The notes: a model not told the origin generated them from the sequence alone. A DNA stretch of 64,000 nucleotides from Bacillus sp. (in: firmicutes) (GCA_017656295.1 JACDOC010000001.1:124001-188000); one strand, 5' to 3'; shown: positions 21,648 to 32,606, numbered from the stretch's first letter. Program-made: numbers and translations.

Positions 21648-22094
21648 ATGATTAATATTTTGTTTGTTTGTACAGGGAATACGTGTCGTAGTCCGATGGC
21701 AGAAGCGATATTAAAGTCCCATAATATTGAAGGGGTATCGGTAAAATCAGCAGGTGTTTTTGCTATGGAAGGTTCCGACGCGTCATTAAATGCTAAGTTA
21801 GTTTTACAAGAAAATAATATCGAACATGTTCATTCTTCAAAAATGGTGACGATAAAAGAAGTAGAGTGGGCAACTTACATCTTAACCATGACCGAAAGTC
21901 ATAAAAACATGATTCTTAGCCAATTTGAAGAAGCAGAGGGGAAAACGTTTACGTTAAAAGAATTTGTTGAACAAGATGAAGATGATCTTGATGTAGTTGA
22001 CCCATTTGGTGGGGATATCGACGTGTATCGTCAAACATTTCAAGAGCTACAAACACTAATCGAGCAAGTTGTGCAAAAATTGAAAAAGGAGTAA
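21648..22094 (+). CDS. ywlE: Protein-arginine phosphatase YwlE
   Basis: Removes phosphate from arginine residues marked by McsB kinase, controlling CtsR/ClpCP stress proteolysis. 148 residues of the low-molecular-weight phosphatase fold. P-loop CTGNTCRS with nucleophile C8, arginine R14 and T12, the residue that gives phosphoarginine selectivity, and general acid D118 in DPFGG. ATG 21648 after AAGGGGGAAAG. Confidence 0.95.
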   Translation: MINILFVCTGNTCRSPMAEAILKSHNIEGVSVKSAGVFAMEGSDASLNAKLVLQENNIEHVHSSKMVTIKEVEWATYILTMTESHKNMILSQFEEAEGKTFTLKEFVEQDEDDLDVVDPFGGDIDVYRQTFQELQTLIEQVVQKLKKE

Positions 22095-22116
22095 AGAATC
22101 TGAGAGGGGAAAAGAG

Positions 22117-23400
22117 ATGAAAAAGAAGTACAGGTTTAGTCTAAGGAAAAAGTTAGTTCTTTTCACTACATTACTAGCTCTCATTACTTATTCTACGAGT
22201 GCATTTTTTATTTATGTTGTGTATCCGTATGTATCCCAAACGATTGGAGAAGGCATTTTTACCATTACGACTTTGTCTCTAGGGATTTTATGGACGGGAA
22301 TTTTAACATTTTTCATGGCTGGATTTATTACCAGACCATTGAAAAAGCTGGAAAAGGCAGCCATCGAAGCGTCTCATGGGAATATACATAACGATGTCGA
22401 TGTGCCAAAAGCCGATGATGAAATTCGCTCACTGGCACTGGCATTTAACCAAATGTTAGGTAACTTACGCGAAATGGTTCATAACATCGAAGACAACTTC
22501 CAGCAAACGAATGAAAAAGTGGTTGCTATTTCAACGGCTTCCACCAAAGCTGCTGAACAGGCGGACCAAATTGCTAAGACGATTAGCGAAATTTCAGCGG
22601 GCGCCGAAAGCTCTGCCATTTCGATTCAACGAACAGCAGAAGCAATTGAAGACGTTACTCGTCTTGCTGAAGAAGTACAACAAAAAGCGAAAGCCTCTGA
22701 AGAAGTTTCCACAACGATGCTCAACGAATTGTATCACAGTAAGGAAGTTATTCGCTCTTTAATTGATGGTATTCAACGGTTAGCAAACGACAATCAGCAA
22801 TCGTTAGAAGCAGTACATCGCTTAGAAGACAACGCCAAGAAAGTCGAGCAAATTATTCAGCTTGTTGGGGATATTGCCGAACAAACGAACTTACTTGCAT
22901 TGAATGCTTCCATTGAAGCGGCACGTGCTGGTGAACATGGAAAAGGTTTTGCCGTCGTTGCTGAAGAAGTCCGTAAGCTAGCGGATGAAAGTGCCAAAGC
23001 GGTTCAAGGAATCTCAGATCTCATTAAAAACATCCAAACAGAAGTGCAACATGTCGTTGAACAAATTAAAGTACAAGTCGAAACAGCGAACGAAGAGGCG
23101 AAAAAAGGAACGGAAACGAACCGCGTCATTGAAGAAATGACGGATACAATCCATGAAGTCGCTGATGCGGTAAAATTCATTTCGAATCTCGTCGATCAAC
23201 AAATGTCTAGTATTCAACAAACATCTATGCAGTCGCAAGAAGTAGCGGCTATTGCTGAGGAAACTTCAGCTGGTGCTGGCGAAGTAAATGCAGCGACCAA
23301 AGAACAAGCCGAAGTCATGGACAACGTGGAAAAACTAGCGTACGAATTAAAAGAACAAGCCGAAAAGTTAAAAGGAACCATTACGCGGTTTCATTTATAA
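22117..23400 (+). CDS. Methyl-accepting chemotaxis-type transducer without a sensory loop
   Basis: 427 residues: two close membrane segments (about 13-38 and 44-70) with almost no extracellular loop, a HAMP domain ([17 protein letters not shown] to [10 protein letters not shown], about 72-120), then a long coiled-coil signalling domain with the conserved hairpin [38 protein letters not shown]. It would pass signals to CheW/CheA. With no periplasmic domain, input must come from the membrane, cytoplasm or another protein. Not part of the B. subtilis ywlE-rpiB interval, so an insertion. ATG 22117 after GAGGGGAAAAGAG. Confidence 0.9.
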   Translation: MKKKYRFSLRKKLVLFTTLLALITYSTSAFFIYVVYPYVSQTIGEGIFTITTLSLGILWTGILTFFMAGFITRPLKKLEKAAIEASHGNIHNDVDVPKADDEIRSLALAFNQMLGNLREMVHNIEDNFQQTNEKVVAISTASTKAAEQADQIAKTISEISAGAESSAISIQRTAEAIEDVTRLAEEVQQKAKASEEVSTTMLNELYHSKEVIRSLIDGIQRLANDNQQSLEAVHRLEDNAKKVEQIIQLVGDIAEQTNLLALNASIEAARAGEHGKGFAVVAEEVRKLADESAKAVQGISDLIKNIQTEVQHVVEQIKVQVETANEEAKKGTETNRVIEEMTDTIHEVADAVKFISNLVDQQMSSIQQTSMQSQEVAAIAEETSAGAGEVNAATKEQAEVMDNVEKLAYELKEQAEKLKGTITRFHL

Positions 23401-23416
23401 TGTGGTTAGATAAATG

Positions 23417-23443
23417 CTGCTCTTATCAGGGGCAGCTTTTTTT
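23417..23443 (+). terminator. Transducer gene terminator
   Basis: GCTGCTC pairs with GGGCAGC around TTATCAG, followed by seven T. Confidence 0.85.
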
Positions 23444-23459
23444 GGTTAGCGTTCGAGTT

Positions 23460-23624
23460 GATAAGAGTAAAAAACTATAAATAAGGGTAACTTTGTATAG
23501 GTATGAGCAAATACATTCGAATATGAGAAAAATTTCATATGTTATGAGCAAAAAAACTCAAGTTATGAGCAAAAAACTATCATTATGAGTAAAATGACTC
23601 CTGTTACGAAATATTTTTTTTTCG
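23460..23624. repeat. 20-21 bp period array, TATGAGYAAAAA motif
   Basis: Eight consecutive units start at about 23460, 23481, 23501, 23521, 23542, 23563, 23583 and 23604, every one 20 or 21 bp after the last. Consensus TTATGAGYAAAAAACT plus four to five variable bases. The two central units (23542 and 23563) are nearly identical; outer units drift. The motif plus A-tract is phased at two helical turns. The array fills the gap between the transducer terminator and rpiB. Confidence 0.85.
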
Positions 23625-23723
23625 TTAGTCAAATGCTCATCCCCATCTAATTTCCTTTATATTTTTTCAACCCTGTGTCAAAATAGGAGAAGATACATTT
23701 AAGGTAAAAAAAGGAGGAGCATC

Positions 23724-24170
23724 ATGAAAGTAGCCATTGCATCGGATCACGGTGGTGTGAATATCCGTAACGAAATAAAAAAATTGTTAGAAGAAATGGG
23801 CATCGAATACGAAGATTTCGGTTGTGAATGTGAAACGTCCGTCGATTATCCGGATTATGCGTTGCCAGTCGCCCAAAAAGTAGCGAAGGGTGAGTTTGAC
23901 CGCGGCATTTTAATTTGCGGAACAGGTATCGGAATGAGCATTGCTGCTAACAAAGTAAAAGGGATTCGCTGTGCGTTAGTTCATGATGTATTTAGTGCAA
24001 AAGCCACACGTGAACACAATGACAGCAACATTTTAGCCATGGGAGAACGAGTGATTGGTCCGGGCTTAGCACGTGAAATTGCGAAAGTTTGGTTAACAAC
24101 GGACTACGAAGGTGGGCGTCACGAACGTCGTGTGGAAAAAATTAAACAAATCGAGGAGCAAAATCAATAA
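23724..24170 (+). CDS. rpiB: Ribose-5-phosphate isomerase B
   Basis: Interconverts ribose-5-phosphate and ribulose-5-phosphate. 148 residues of the RpiB/LacAB fold: MKVAIASDHGGVNIR, catalytic cysteine motif ILICGTGIGMSIAANK, and HNDSNILAMGERVIG. Orthologue of YwlF. ATG 23724 with AAAGGAGGAGC. Followed after 30 bp by ywlG, probably co-transcribed. Confidence 0.95.
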   Translation: MKVAIASDHGGVNIRNEIKKLLEEMGIEYEDFGCECETSVDYPDYALPVAQKVAKGEFDRGILICGTGIGMSIAANKVKGIRCALVHDVFSAKATREHNDSNILAMGERVIGPGLAREIAKVWLTTDYEGGRHERRVEKIKQIEEQNQ

Positions 24171-24200
24171 TCGAATGTCCTTCATTAAGGGGGCTTTAAT

Positions 24201-24776
24201 ATGGAACCGTTACGTCAATGGCAGGAAGATTTAAAGACGATTTTACGAGAATATCAGTCCCAAGCTCAGCTCAAACCAGGGCAGCTGTTTGTTGTTGGTT
24301 GTTCTACATCAGAAGTTGTCGGCGAGCGGATTGGTACAGCGGGCACATTAGAAATAGCGAAAATGATTTTCGAACAGCTCCAATCGTTTGCTAAAGATCA
24401 TTCGCTTCATTTAGCGTTTCAATGCTGTGAACATTTAAATCGTGCGCTTGTCGTGGAACGCGAAGTTGCCGAACGGTATCAACTCGAAGAAGTGACGGTT
24501 GTTCCGGTGCGTAAAGCGGGAGGGGCGATGGCTACGTATGCGTTTGAACATTTCCAAGACCCAGTCGTAGTTGAACAAATTCAAGCACATGGCGGGATCG
24601 ACATCGGAGATACGCTCATTGGGATGCACTTAAAGAGAGTGGCGGTACCTGTCAGAACTTCCTTAAAGCAGATCGGCCATGCCCATGTGACGTTAGCGAA
24701 AACACGCCCGAAATTAATTGGTGGGGCTCGTGCGGTGTATGAACGAACAACAGAGAATGAAAGCTGCTCTTCATAA
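24201..24776 (+). CDS. ywlG: YwlG family protein (DUF436 / TIGR01440)
   Basis: 191 residues, function unknown. Recognised by [39 protein letters not shown] and the C-terminal [15 protein letters not shown], which define the family, and by its place between rpiB and glyA as in B. subtilis. The paired cysteines near residues 75-76 are conserved in memory of the family but no activity is known. Short AT-rich gap to glyA. Confidence 0.9.
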   Translation: MEPLRQWQEDLKTILREYQSQAQLKPGQLFVVGCSTSEVVGERIGTAGTLEIAKMIFEQLQSFAKDHSLHLAFQCCEHLNRALVVEREVAERYQLEEVTVVPVRKAGGAMATYAFEHFQDPVVVEQIQAHGGIDIGDTLIGMHLKRVAVPVRTSLKQIGHAHVTLAKTRPKLIGGARAVYERTTENESCSS

Positions 24777-24788
24777 ACAGTAGGTTAC

Positions 24789-24836
24789 TTACAATCTGAA
24801 CAATTCATGATAAAATAAAAAAGAATTTTCGAAATT
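24789..24836 (+). promoter_or_regulatory. glyA promoter with candidate PurR boxes
   Basis: Promoter TTACAA (24789-24794), 16-base spacer, TAAAAT (24811-24816). CAATCTGAACAAT (24792-24804) matches the PurBox AWWWCCGAACWWT at 11/13, and AATTTTCGAAATT (24824-24836) matches its reverse complement at 11/13. The two boxes bracket the -10. glyA belongs to the PurR regulon in B. subtilis; spacing here (19 bp) is slightly longer than usual. Confidence 0.5.
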
Positions 24837-24875
24837 GAGGAAATTGTTATTGAACGATAGAAAAGGGGGATATGG

Positions 24876-26117
24876 ATGAGCAAAATTGCCCAACAAGATA
24901 AGGAAGTTTATCAAGCGATACAAGATGAGTTACAACGTCAACAGACCAAAATTGAATTAATTGCTTCCGAAAACTTTGTTAGCGAAGCGGTCATGGAAGC
25001 CCAAGGGTCGGTATTAACGAATAAATACGCGGAAGGTTATCCAGGACGTCGCTATTACGGTGGTTGTGAATACGTTGACGTAGTGGAAGATTTAGCAAGA
25101 GAGCGAGCAAAAAAAATCTTTGGCGCTGACCATGCAAACGTTCAACCTCACTCCGGTGCCCAAGCCAATATGGCGGTTTATTTCACGGTGTTAGAACCAG
25201 GCGATACGGTTCTTGGTATGAACTTGTCTCACGGCGGGCATTTAACTCACGGAAGCCCAGTTAACTTTAGTGGGATTCAATACAACTTCGTCGAGTACGG
25301 TGTGGATGAAAAAACGCATACGATTAACTATGACGATGTGCTAGAAAAAGCTCGTCAGCACAAGCCAAAACTTATTGTTGCAGGAGCAAGTGCCTATCCG
25401 CGAATCATCGACTTTAAAAAATTCCGTGAAATCGCGGATGAAGTAGGAGCTTATTTAATGGTTGACATGGCCCATATTGCTGGTTTAGTTGCCGCCGGCG
25501 TTCATCCAAGCCCAGTACCGTATGCGGATTTTGTCACAACGACGACACACAAAACGTTACGCGGTCCACGTGGCGGAATGATTTTATGTAAAGAAGAATT
25601 TGCAAAGAAAATCGACAAAGCGATCTTCCCGGGTATTCAAGGCGGTCCGCTTATGCATGTTATTGCGGCGAAGGCGGTAGCGTTAGGTGAAGTCCTTCAA
25701 GACGACTTTAAAGTGTATGCTCAAAAAGTCGTGGATAATGCGAAACGTCTCGCTGAAGCCTTGAAGAACGAAGGACTAGACCTCGTATCTGGCGGTACAG
25801 ACAACCATCTATTATTAGTCGATTTACGCTCCTTAAACTTAACAGGAAAAGTAGCGGAAAAGGTATTAGATGATATCGGTATTACCGTTAATAAAAACAC
25901 GATTCCGTTTGATCCAGAAAGCCCGTTTGTCACAAGTGGTATCCGTATCGGAACAGCCGCCGTTACGACCCGAGGCTTTGGATTAGAGGATATGGATGAA
26001 ATCGCTTCGATTATTGCTTATACGTTAAAACATCATGAGGACGAAGAAAAATTAGAACAGGCACGGAAGCGAGTAGAAGCTTTGGCAAAAAAATATCCCC
26101 TTTATGAAGGAAAATAA
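24876..26117 (+). CDS. glyA: Serine hydroxymethyltransferase
   Basis: PLP enzyme converting serine and tetrahydrofolate to glycine and 5,10-methylene-THF, the main one-carbon source. 413 residues. PLP lysine K226 in [14 protein letters not shown], cofactor-binding [12 protein letters not shown] and [16 protein letters not shown] 24876 after AAAAGGGGGA. Ends in a strong terminator. Confidence 0.97.
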   Translation: MSKIAQQDKEVYQAIQDELQRQQTKIELIASENFVSEAVMEAQGSVLTNKYAEGYPGRRYYGGCEYVDVVEDLARERAKKIFGADHANVQPHSGAQANMAVYFTVLEPGDTVLGMNLSHGGHLTHGSPVNFSGIQYNFVEYGVDEKTHTINYDDVLEKARQHKPKLIVAGASAYPRIIDFKKFREIADEVGAYLMVDMAHIAGLVAAGVHPSPVPYADFVTTTTHKTLRGPRGGMILCKEEFAKKIDKAIFPGIQGGPLMHVIAAKAVALGEVLQDDFKVYAQKVVDNAKRLAEALKNEGLDLVSGGTDNHLLLVDLRSLNLTGKVAEKVLDDIGITVNKNTIPFDPESPFVTSGIRIGTAAVTTRGFGLEDMDEIASIIAYTLKHHEDEEKLEQARKRVEALAKKYPLYEGK

Positions 26118-26126
26118 CTTGTTCAA

Positions 26127-26156
26127 GACAGGCTAAATCGTAGCCTGTCTTTTTTG
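26127..26156 (+). terminator. glyA terminator
   Basis: AGACAGGCTA pairs with TAGCCTGTCT around AATCG, then TTTTT. Confidence 0.92.
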
Positions 26157-26317
26157 TGGTGCGCTGGCATGCGTGTTAATCTATAGAGTAAAAGTTCCTA
26201 GAGTATTGAGGCACTTCCGCTTTTTATTTCAATGAACATTACTTTTTTTCAATTTTTGTTCAAAATGTTACCGCTTTCTATGATTGAATATAGTTAGAGA
26301 AAATTATAATATAAAAA

Positions 26318-26386
26318 TGTGAAATACTTCACAAATAAAAAACTAAGCAGTTTATTTTTTTAAAAATTTATGTGAAGTATTTCACA
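26318..26386. promoter_or_regulatory. Two Rex/Fnr-type operators upstream of the ldh-like gene
   Basis: TGTGAAATACTTCACA at 26318-26333 and TGTGAAGTATTTCACA at 26371-26386. The two are exact reverse complements of each other and each is a near palindrome. They fit the Rex consensus TTGTGAAWWWWTTCACAA at all but the end bases, and also Fnr/CRP TGTGA-N6-TCACA. Starts are 53 bp apart, five helical turns. A TATAAT at 26305-26310 puts the first box over the likely transcription start, fitting repression. Confidence 0.85.
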
Positions 26387-26433
26387 TACTCAAAAGAATT
26401 ACTTTCTACTAATTTCTATAGGAGATGACTAGC

Positions 26434-27408
26434 ATGAAAAAACTTACTAGAAAAGTTGCAATCATCGGTACAGGATTAGTTGGCTCAAGTGCAGCCTATT
26501 CTATTATTAATCAGGGAATCTGTGATGAATTATTAATGGTTGATATAAACAAAGAAAGGGCACTCGGTGAAGCATTAGACTTATCGCATTGTATTGATTT
26601 TGTACATTCAAGAACGAAGGTTCGTGCGGCATCATATAGCGATTTAGAAGATGTCGATGTAGCCATTATTACTGCTGGTCCACCGCCAAAACCAGGACAA
26701 ACTCGCCTTGATACACTAGGAATTGGCGCAAAAATTATGGAAGATATCGTTCCACAAATTATGGCGAGCGGTTTTAATGGAATATTCTTAATTGCTTCAA
26801 ACCCAGTTGATATTATCACGTATCATGTGTGGAAACTATCCGGTTTGCCAAGAAATCGAGTAATCGGAACAGGTACTTCATTAGATTCTTCAAGATTAAA
26901 AACATTTTTATCTGAAATTTTAGATGTCGACCCAAGAAGTATTAGCGGTTACATGATGGGGGAACATGGTGATTCACAATTTGCCGTCTGGTCTCACACT
27001 TACGTTGGCGGAAAGCCCCTTCTAGATATCTTAGAGGAACGTAAAGAAGAAATCGGTGAAATCGATTTAGAGCAAATGGTCGACATGGTTAGAAAGGTTG
27101 GCTTTGAGATCTTAAAAAGAAAAGGGACAACTTACTACGGTATCGGAAGTACATTGGCTTATATTACAAAATCGATTTTTAATGACGATCATAAAATCAT
27201 TGCCTTATCTTGCGTGTTAGATGGCGAGTATGGCGAGACGGATATTTGTACAGGAGTTCCGGCGATGATTACACGTGAAGGAATCAAAGAAATTGTAGAA
27301 CTTCGACTAACTGAAGAAGAACAAGAAAAGTTCAGAAAATCCAATGCGGTTTTAAGGGAATATATGGATAGCATTGGTTACGGACAAAAGATGTTAGCAT
27401 TTGTTTAA
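26434..27408 (+). CDS. L-lactate dehydrogenase-like 2-hydroxyacid dehydrogenase
   Basis: NAD-dependent LDH/MDH-family enzyme of 324 residues. NAD-binding GTGLVGSSA (12-20), D37 for the ribose, active-site arginine R91, D151 and R154 of the catalytic relay, catalytic H178 in GEHGDS. At the substrate-specificity position (Q102 of lactate, R102 of malate dehydrogenases) it has P85, within PPPKPGQTR. Lactate is therefore possible but a bulkier 2-oxoacid is equally likely. ATG 26434 is nine bases from AGGAG; ATG 26425 overlaps that site. Absent between glyA and upp in B. subtilis. Paired with the EIIC gene and probably induced at high NADH. Confidence 0.85.
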   Translation: MKKLTRKVAIIGTGLVGSSAAYSIINQGICDELLMVDINKERALGEALDLSHCIDFVHSRTKVRAASYSDLEDVDVAIITAGPPPKPGQTRLDTLGIGAKIMEDIVPQIMASGFNGIFLIASNPVDIITYHVWKLSGLPRNRVIGTGTSLDSSRLKTFLSEILDVDPRSISGYMMGEHGDSQFAVWSHTYVGGKPLLDILEERKEEIGEIDLEQMVDMVRKVGFEILKRKGTTYYGIGSTLAYITKSIFNDDHKIIALSCVLDGEYGETDICTGVPAMITREGIKEIVELRLTEEEQEKFRKSNAVLREYMDSIGYGQKMLAFV

Positions 27409-27457
27409 TTCTCCTTTGTAATAAAACATGATCATCTATAGAAAGAAGGCACTTCTT

Positions 27458-28471
27458 ATGAAAGAGTATGTGATGCCAAGAATTTTTAAAGCCTCCACAG
27501 GGATTGCGCAAGGAATTTTTGTAACGCTTGGTATTGGTCTGCTCATTAAAAACATTGGAACGAGTCTTGGAATTGAAGCACTTGTACAAATTGGTACGAT
27601 TTCAATTAGTCTGATGGCACCAGCCATCGGTACGGGAATCGCCTTAATGATGGGAGCCAACGCTCTCGTTATATTCTCAGCGATGATCGCAGCGGCGGTC
27701 GGGGCTGGGGCTTTAAGCATTACAGAAGCAGGTGTTTTTATTAAAGCAGGGGAACCCATTGGAGCACTACTAACAGCTACCATCGCAACGTATGTAGGTA
27801 AGCGAATTAGTGGAAAAACACCTCTTGACATGATGGTTGTACCATTAGGAACGATTTTAATTGCTGGACTTGCTGGTTTATGGCTATCAACAGTTATTGC
27901 TCCGCTGTTAACAACGGTAGGTGGATTGATTAAAGCATCAACTGCCGGGAATCCATTACTATCTTCGATTATTTTAGCCGTTGTTTGGGGCCTATTCCTA
28001 ATTTCACCGGCATCATCTGTGGCATTAGCGATGGCCTTAGATTTAAGCGGCATTGCAGGGGGAGCAGCTTTAGCAGGGTGTGCCGCACACTTTATAGGAT
28101 TCTCCATCATATCCTGGAAGGAAAATCAGCTAGGCGGAATATTAGCGCAAGGTATATGTACTCCAAAAGTACAGTTGCCTAATATTACAAAAAACCCTTA
28201 CATTTTATTGCCAACCTTGATTGCAAGTGCGATTGTTGGACCAATCTCCGCCTTAGTATTCAAAATTGAAGCCGGAAAAGAAATTGCGGGTATGGGATTA
28301 AGCTCTTTCGTGGCACCTATACAGTTGTTAACAACATATGAATTCGAATTTATCGTTCCAGCTATGTTAATCACTTATATTGTAATACCAGCAGTAATTT
28401 CTTACGGAGTATACTATATACTTAAAAAGGTTGGAAAGATAAAAGAACATGACCTGACATTACCGAACTAA
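27458..28471 (+). CDS. Lone PTS-EIIC-type membrane transporter (PTS_EIIC_2 family)
   Basis: 337 residues, highly hydrophobic, about nine to ten membrane segments rich in Gly/Ala/Ile. FKASTGIAQGIFVTLGIGLLIKNIG, SPASSVALAMALDLSGIAGGAALAGCAAHFIGF and EFIVPAMLITYIVIPAVISYGVYY resemble the PTS_EIIC_2 family. No EIIA/EIIB genes are nearby, so sugar phosphotransfer is doubtful and the substrate is unknown. ATG 27458 after AGAAAGAAGG; the ten codons upstream precede that site. It follows the dehydrogenase by 49 bp in one unit and may carry its substrate or product. Confidence 0.75.
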   Translation: MKEYVMPRIFKASTGIAQGIFVTLGIGLLIKNIGTSLGIEALVQIGTISISLMAPAIGTGIALMMGANALVIFSAMIAAAVGAGALSITEAGVFIKAGEPIGALLTATIATYVGKRISGKTPLDMMVVPLGTILIAGLAGLWLSTVIAPLLTTVGGLIKASTAGNPLLSSIILAVVWGLFLISPASSVALAMALDLSGIAGGAALAGCAAHFIGFSIISWKENQLGGILAQGICTPKVQLPNITKNPYILLPTLIASAIVGPISALVFKIEAGKEIAGMGLSSFVAPIQLLTTYEFEFIVPAMLITYIVIPAVISYGVYYILKKVGKIKEHDLTLPN

Positions 28472-28489
28472 ATATTTGGAATGGAAAGA

Positions 28490-28523
28490 GCCGGGATAAT
28501 ATCAATGAAATCCCGGTTTTTTC
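28490..28523 (+). terminator. ldh-EIIC unit terminator
   Basis: GCCGGGAT pairs with ATCCCGGT (one wobble) around AATATCAATGA, followed by Ts. Confidence 0.88.
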
Positions 28524-28606
28524 TACAATTTAAGGGCTATTTAAAATAAAGAAAACCTTTGAAGTTTCCCTTTCTTTAATAATTGTTTACAGATATCTCC
28601 ACAATA

Positions 28607-28635
28607 TTGATGAAAACGGTTCTTTTTTGTAAAAT
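28607..28635 (+). promoter_or_regulatory. Candidate sigma-A promoter of upp
   Basis: TTGATG (28607-28612), 17-base spacer, TAAAAT (28630-28635), about 100 bases before upp. Confidence 0.6.
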
Positions 28636-28695
28636 AAAACGAAGTGTGAAAGAATTAAGAGAAGTCGGTGCGGAATTTTTTTTGCCCATTTCTAA

Positions 28696-29367
<672 letters not shown>

Positions 29368-29385
29368 CAGAAGGTAGGTGCCTTT

Positions 29386-30510
29386 ATGAACCGACCGATT
29401 AAAGTAATGACCATTTTTGGGACAAGACCGGAAGCGATTAAAATGGCTCCGCTTGTATTAGAGTTAAAAAAACGTCCAGAAACCTTTGAACCGATCGTAG
29501 CTGTAACGGCCCAACATCGACAAATGCTCGATCAAGTACTCGAGATTTTTGGTATTAAACCAAACTATGACTTAAACATTATGAAGGATCGACAAACGTT
29601 AGTCGATGTGACGACTCGTGGACTCGAAGGTTTGGATCGTGTAATGAAAGAAGCGAAACCAGATATTGTTCTTGTCCATGGAGATACGACGACAACATTT
29701 GTTGCTAGCTTAGCGGCTTTTTATAACCAAATTGTCGTTGGACATGTTGAAGCAGGTCTTCGGACGTGGAATAAATATTCTCCATTCCCAGAAGAAATGA
29801 ACCGTCAATTAACGGGTGTGATGGCCGATTTACACTTTGCGCCAACGAGTAAGTCAGCTCAAAACTTATTACAAGAAAACAAGCCAGAAGAACGCATTTT
29901 TGTGACAGGTAATACGGCCATCGATGCACTCAAAACAACGGTCAAAGACGAATACGAGCACGAGATTTTACAACAAATCGGTAAAGATCGTCTGATTTTA
30001 TTAACCGCTCATCGTCGCGAAAACTTAGGTGAACCAATGCGAAATATGTTCCGTGCAGTGAAGCGAATCGTCGAAGAGCATGATGACGTTCAAGTGGTGT
30101 ATCCGGTACACTTAAATCCAGTTGTTCGGGAAATTGCGAATGAAATTTTAGGCAACCACCCGCGGATCCATCTCATTGAACCTTTGGATGTGATTGACTT
30201 TCATAACTTCGCTGCTCGTTCGTACCTCATTTTAACGGATTCTGGCGGGGTACAAGAAGAAGCGCCTTCTTTAGGAGTTCCAGTTCTCGTATTGCGTGAT
30301 ACTACTGAACGTCCAGAAGGAATTGAAGCGGGAACATTAAAACTTGCCGGTATCGAAGAAGAAACGATTTATCAGCTTACAAAACAACTGCTAACCGACA
30401 AAGAAGAGTATGAAAAAATGGCGAAAGCCGTTAACCCATATGGTGATGGCGAAGCTTCCCGCCGAATATGCGATGCCATCGAATCGTATTTTGAAAAGAG
30501 ATCGAGCTAA
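29386..30510 (+). CDS. mnaA: UDP-N-acetylglucosamine 2-epimerase (non-hydrolysing)
   Basis: Interconverts UDP-GlcNAc and UDP-ManNAc for wall teichoic acid linkage units and other glycans. 374 residues. VMTIFGTRPEAIKMAPLVLEL, GHVEAGLRTWNKYSPFPEEMNR and LTDSGGVQEEAPSLGVPVLVLRDTTERPEG are diagnostic. ATG 29386 after AGAAGGTAGGTG. Same place (upp-mnaA-atp) as in B. subtilis. Confidence 0.96.
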   Translation: MNRPIKVMTIFGTRPEAIKMAPLVLELKKRPETFEPIVAVTAQHRQMLDQVLEIFGIKPNYDLNIMKDRQTLVDVTTRGLEGLDRVMKEAKPDIVLVHGDTTTTFVASLAAFYNQIVVGHVEAGLRTWNKYSPFPEEMNRQLTGVMADLHFAPTSKSAQNLLQENKPEERIFVTGNTAIDALKTTVKDEYEHEILQQIGKDRLILLTAHRRENLGEPMRNMFRAVKRIVEEHDDVQVVYPVHLNPVVREIANEILGNHPRIHLIEPLDVIDFHNFAARSYLILTDSGGVQEEAPSLGVPVLVLRDTTERPEGIEAGTLKLAGIEEETIYQLTKQLLTDKEEYEKMAKAVNPYGDGEASRRICDAIESYFEKRSS

Positions 30511-30529
30511 GGACCATGAGGACAAGCTG

Positions 30530-30565
30530 ACACTACCTTCAGTGAAAGAAGGTAGTGTTTTTTAA
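30530..30565 (+). terminator. upp-mnaA terminator
   Basis: ACACTACCTTC pairs with GAAGGTAGTGT around AGTGAAA, then TTTTT. Confidence 0.92.
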
Positions 30566-30977
30566 TGATCTGTTTAAAATAAATACTCTTGAAAAGGGAA
30601 AAATTACTGCATAAAAGAGCAAATCGATGGATACATGCATAACTATACTAAAATAGAAAAAAATGTAACAAAATAAGGATTATAGGGGATAGAATGTTGT
30701 GGATGCATACGACAAGTTAAGAAAAATAGTAAATAATATTTCCTTATTATTAAATTTTGACTATTTTGTGAACAAACCATAAAACTGGAAAACGGTTGTG
30801 AAACTTTTCAATTGAAAGACATTGACATTGACAAAGGGCTATTGTATGCTTACAAAGGGTGTAGAATGATAGGGTTTTCATAGCGTTTCAACGAAAACAA
30901 CATTTTCACTTTTTACATAGTGGAAATAATATATTCCCCTCAATAATTCCATTCCTTTCAGTAGGGGAGGATGCAAA
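30566..30977. other. mnaA-atp intergenic region
   Basis: About 410 AT-rich bases with no gene. It ends in the atp promoter (30822-30850) and a 127-base leader before the first gene. A half-match to a Rex site (TTGTGAAACTTTTCAATT, near 30796) is too weak to call. Confidence 0.5.
30822..30850 (+). promoter_or_regulatory. Sigma-A promoter of the atp operon
   Basis: Perfect -35 TTGACA (30822-30827), 17-base spacer, TATGCT (30845-30850). Confidence 0.75.
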
Positions 30978-31199
30978 ATGAGTAAAAATGGAAAGCGTCC
31001 TTTCCAGGCGATGGCGTTATATACGGCCATTCTTTCACAACTTGTCGGTTCCATTCTTGTCGGTATCTTCGGAGGAAGATGGCTCGATCGAGTGATGGGA
31101 ACAGTACCGCTTTTTATGATCATTGGACTTTTCCTAGGTCTTGCTACAGGAATTTATGCCATGCTTCGAACAGTGAAACACTTCAATGCAGGAGACTAG
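30978..31199 (+). CDS. atpZ: AtpZ/AtpI-family membrane protein
   Basis: 73 residues, two membrane helices (about 13-33 and 42-63), with GSILVGIFGGRWLDRVMGTVPLFMIIGLFLGLATGIYAML typical of the AtpZ family found ahead of atpI. AtpZ/AtpI proteins are linked to Mg/Ca handling and c-ring assembly. B. subtilis starts its operon with atpI alone, while Geobacillus-type operons often have this extra gene. ATG 30978 after GGGGAGGATG. First gene of the operon. Confidence 0.8.
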   Translation: MSKNGKRPFQAMALYTAILSQLVGSILVGIFGGRWLDRVMGTVPLFMIIGLFLGLATGIYAMLRTVKHFNAGD

Positions 31200-31204
31200 T
31201 TTTT

Positions 31205-31579
31205 ATGCCAGAACTATCCATATTATTTCAAAGGCATAAAAAATACATATTCTACTTGCTCTCTCTCTATGTTCTTGGTTGGGGATTTACTCCGTACCAG
31301 ACCATATTCCTTGGATTAATATTAGGGACGAGCTTAAGCTTTTTCAATCATTGGTTGATGGTAAAGCGAACCGAACGGTTTGGCGATTTGGTCGTTCAAG
31401 GGAAAAAAGTACGGTCGCTAGGGACATTATCTCGAATGGCTGTCGCTGTGTTAGCCGTATTAATTGCTACACGTTATCCAACGTATTTCCATTTACTAAG
31501 TGTTGTATTGGGATTAATGACATCTTATATTGTCATTATGATAGATTATTTTATTTACATGATTCAAACACGTAAATAG
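31205..31579 (+). CDS. atpI: ATP synthase protein I
   Basis: 124 residues with four hydrophobic segments. IFLGLILGTSLSFFNHWLMVKRTERFGDLV is the recognisable AtpI core. Not part of the final enzyme; helps assemble the c-ring. ATG 31205 is nine bases from GCAGGAGA, which lies inside the end of atpZ. Twenty-two bases before atpB. Confidence 0.88.
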   Translation: MPELSILFQRHKKYIFYLLSLYVLGWGFTPYQTIFLGLILGTSLSFFNHWLMVKRTERFGDLVVQGKKVRSLGTLSRMAVAVLAVLIATRYPTYFHLLSVVLGLMTSYIVIMIDYFIYMIQTRK

Positions 31580-31595
31580 CGGGGAAGAGAGGTGA

Positions 31596-32312
<717 letters not shown>

Positions 32313-32357
32313 TCATAAACATTTTTTAGTAAAAACTAAACTAATTCATAAATTTAA

Positions 32358-32585
<228 letters not shown>

Positions 32586-32606
32586 TTGCAATTACACACG
32601 TTCCAA

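Noticed and set aside
23460-23624. CRISPR array
   Set aside because: Units are 20-21 bp with degenerate repeats and no unique 30-bp spacers. No cas genes are in the window.
30793-30812. Rex-like site (TTGTGAAACTTTTCAATT) upstream of the atp promoter
   Set aside because: Only the left half matches; three of the last bases differ. Too weak next to the two good operators at 26318 and 26371.
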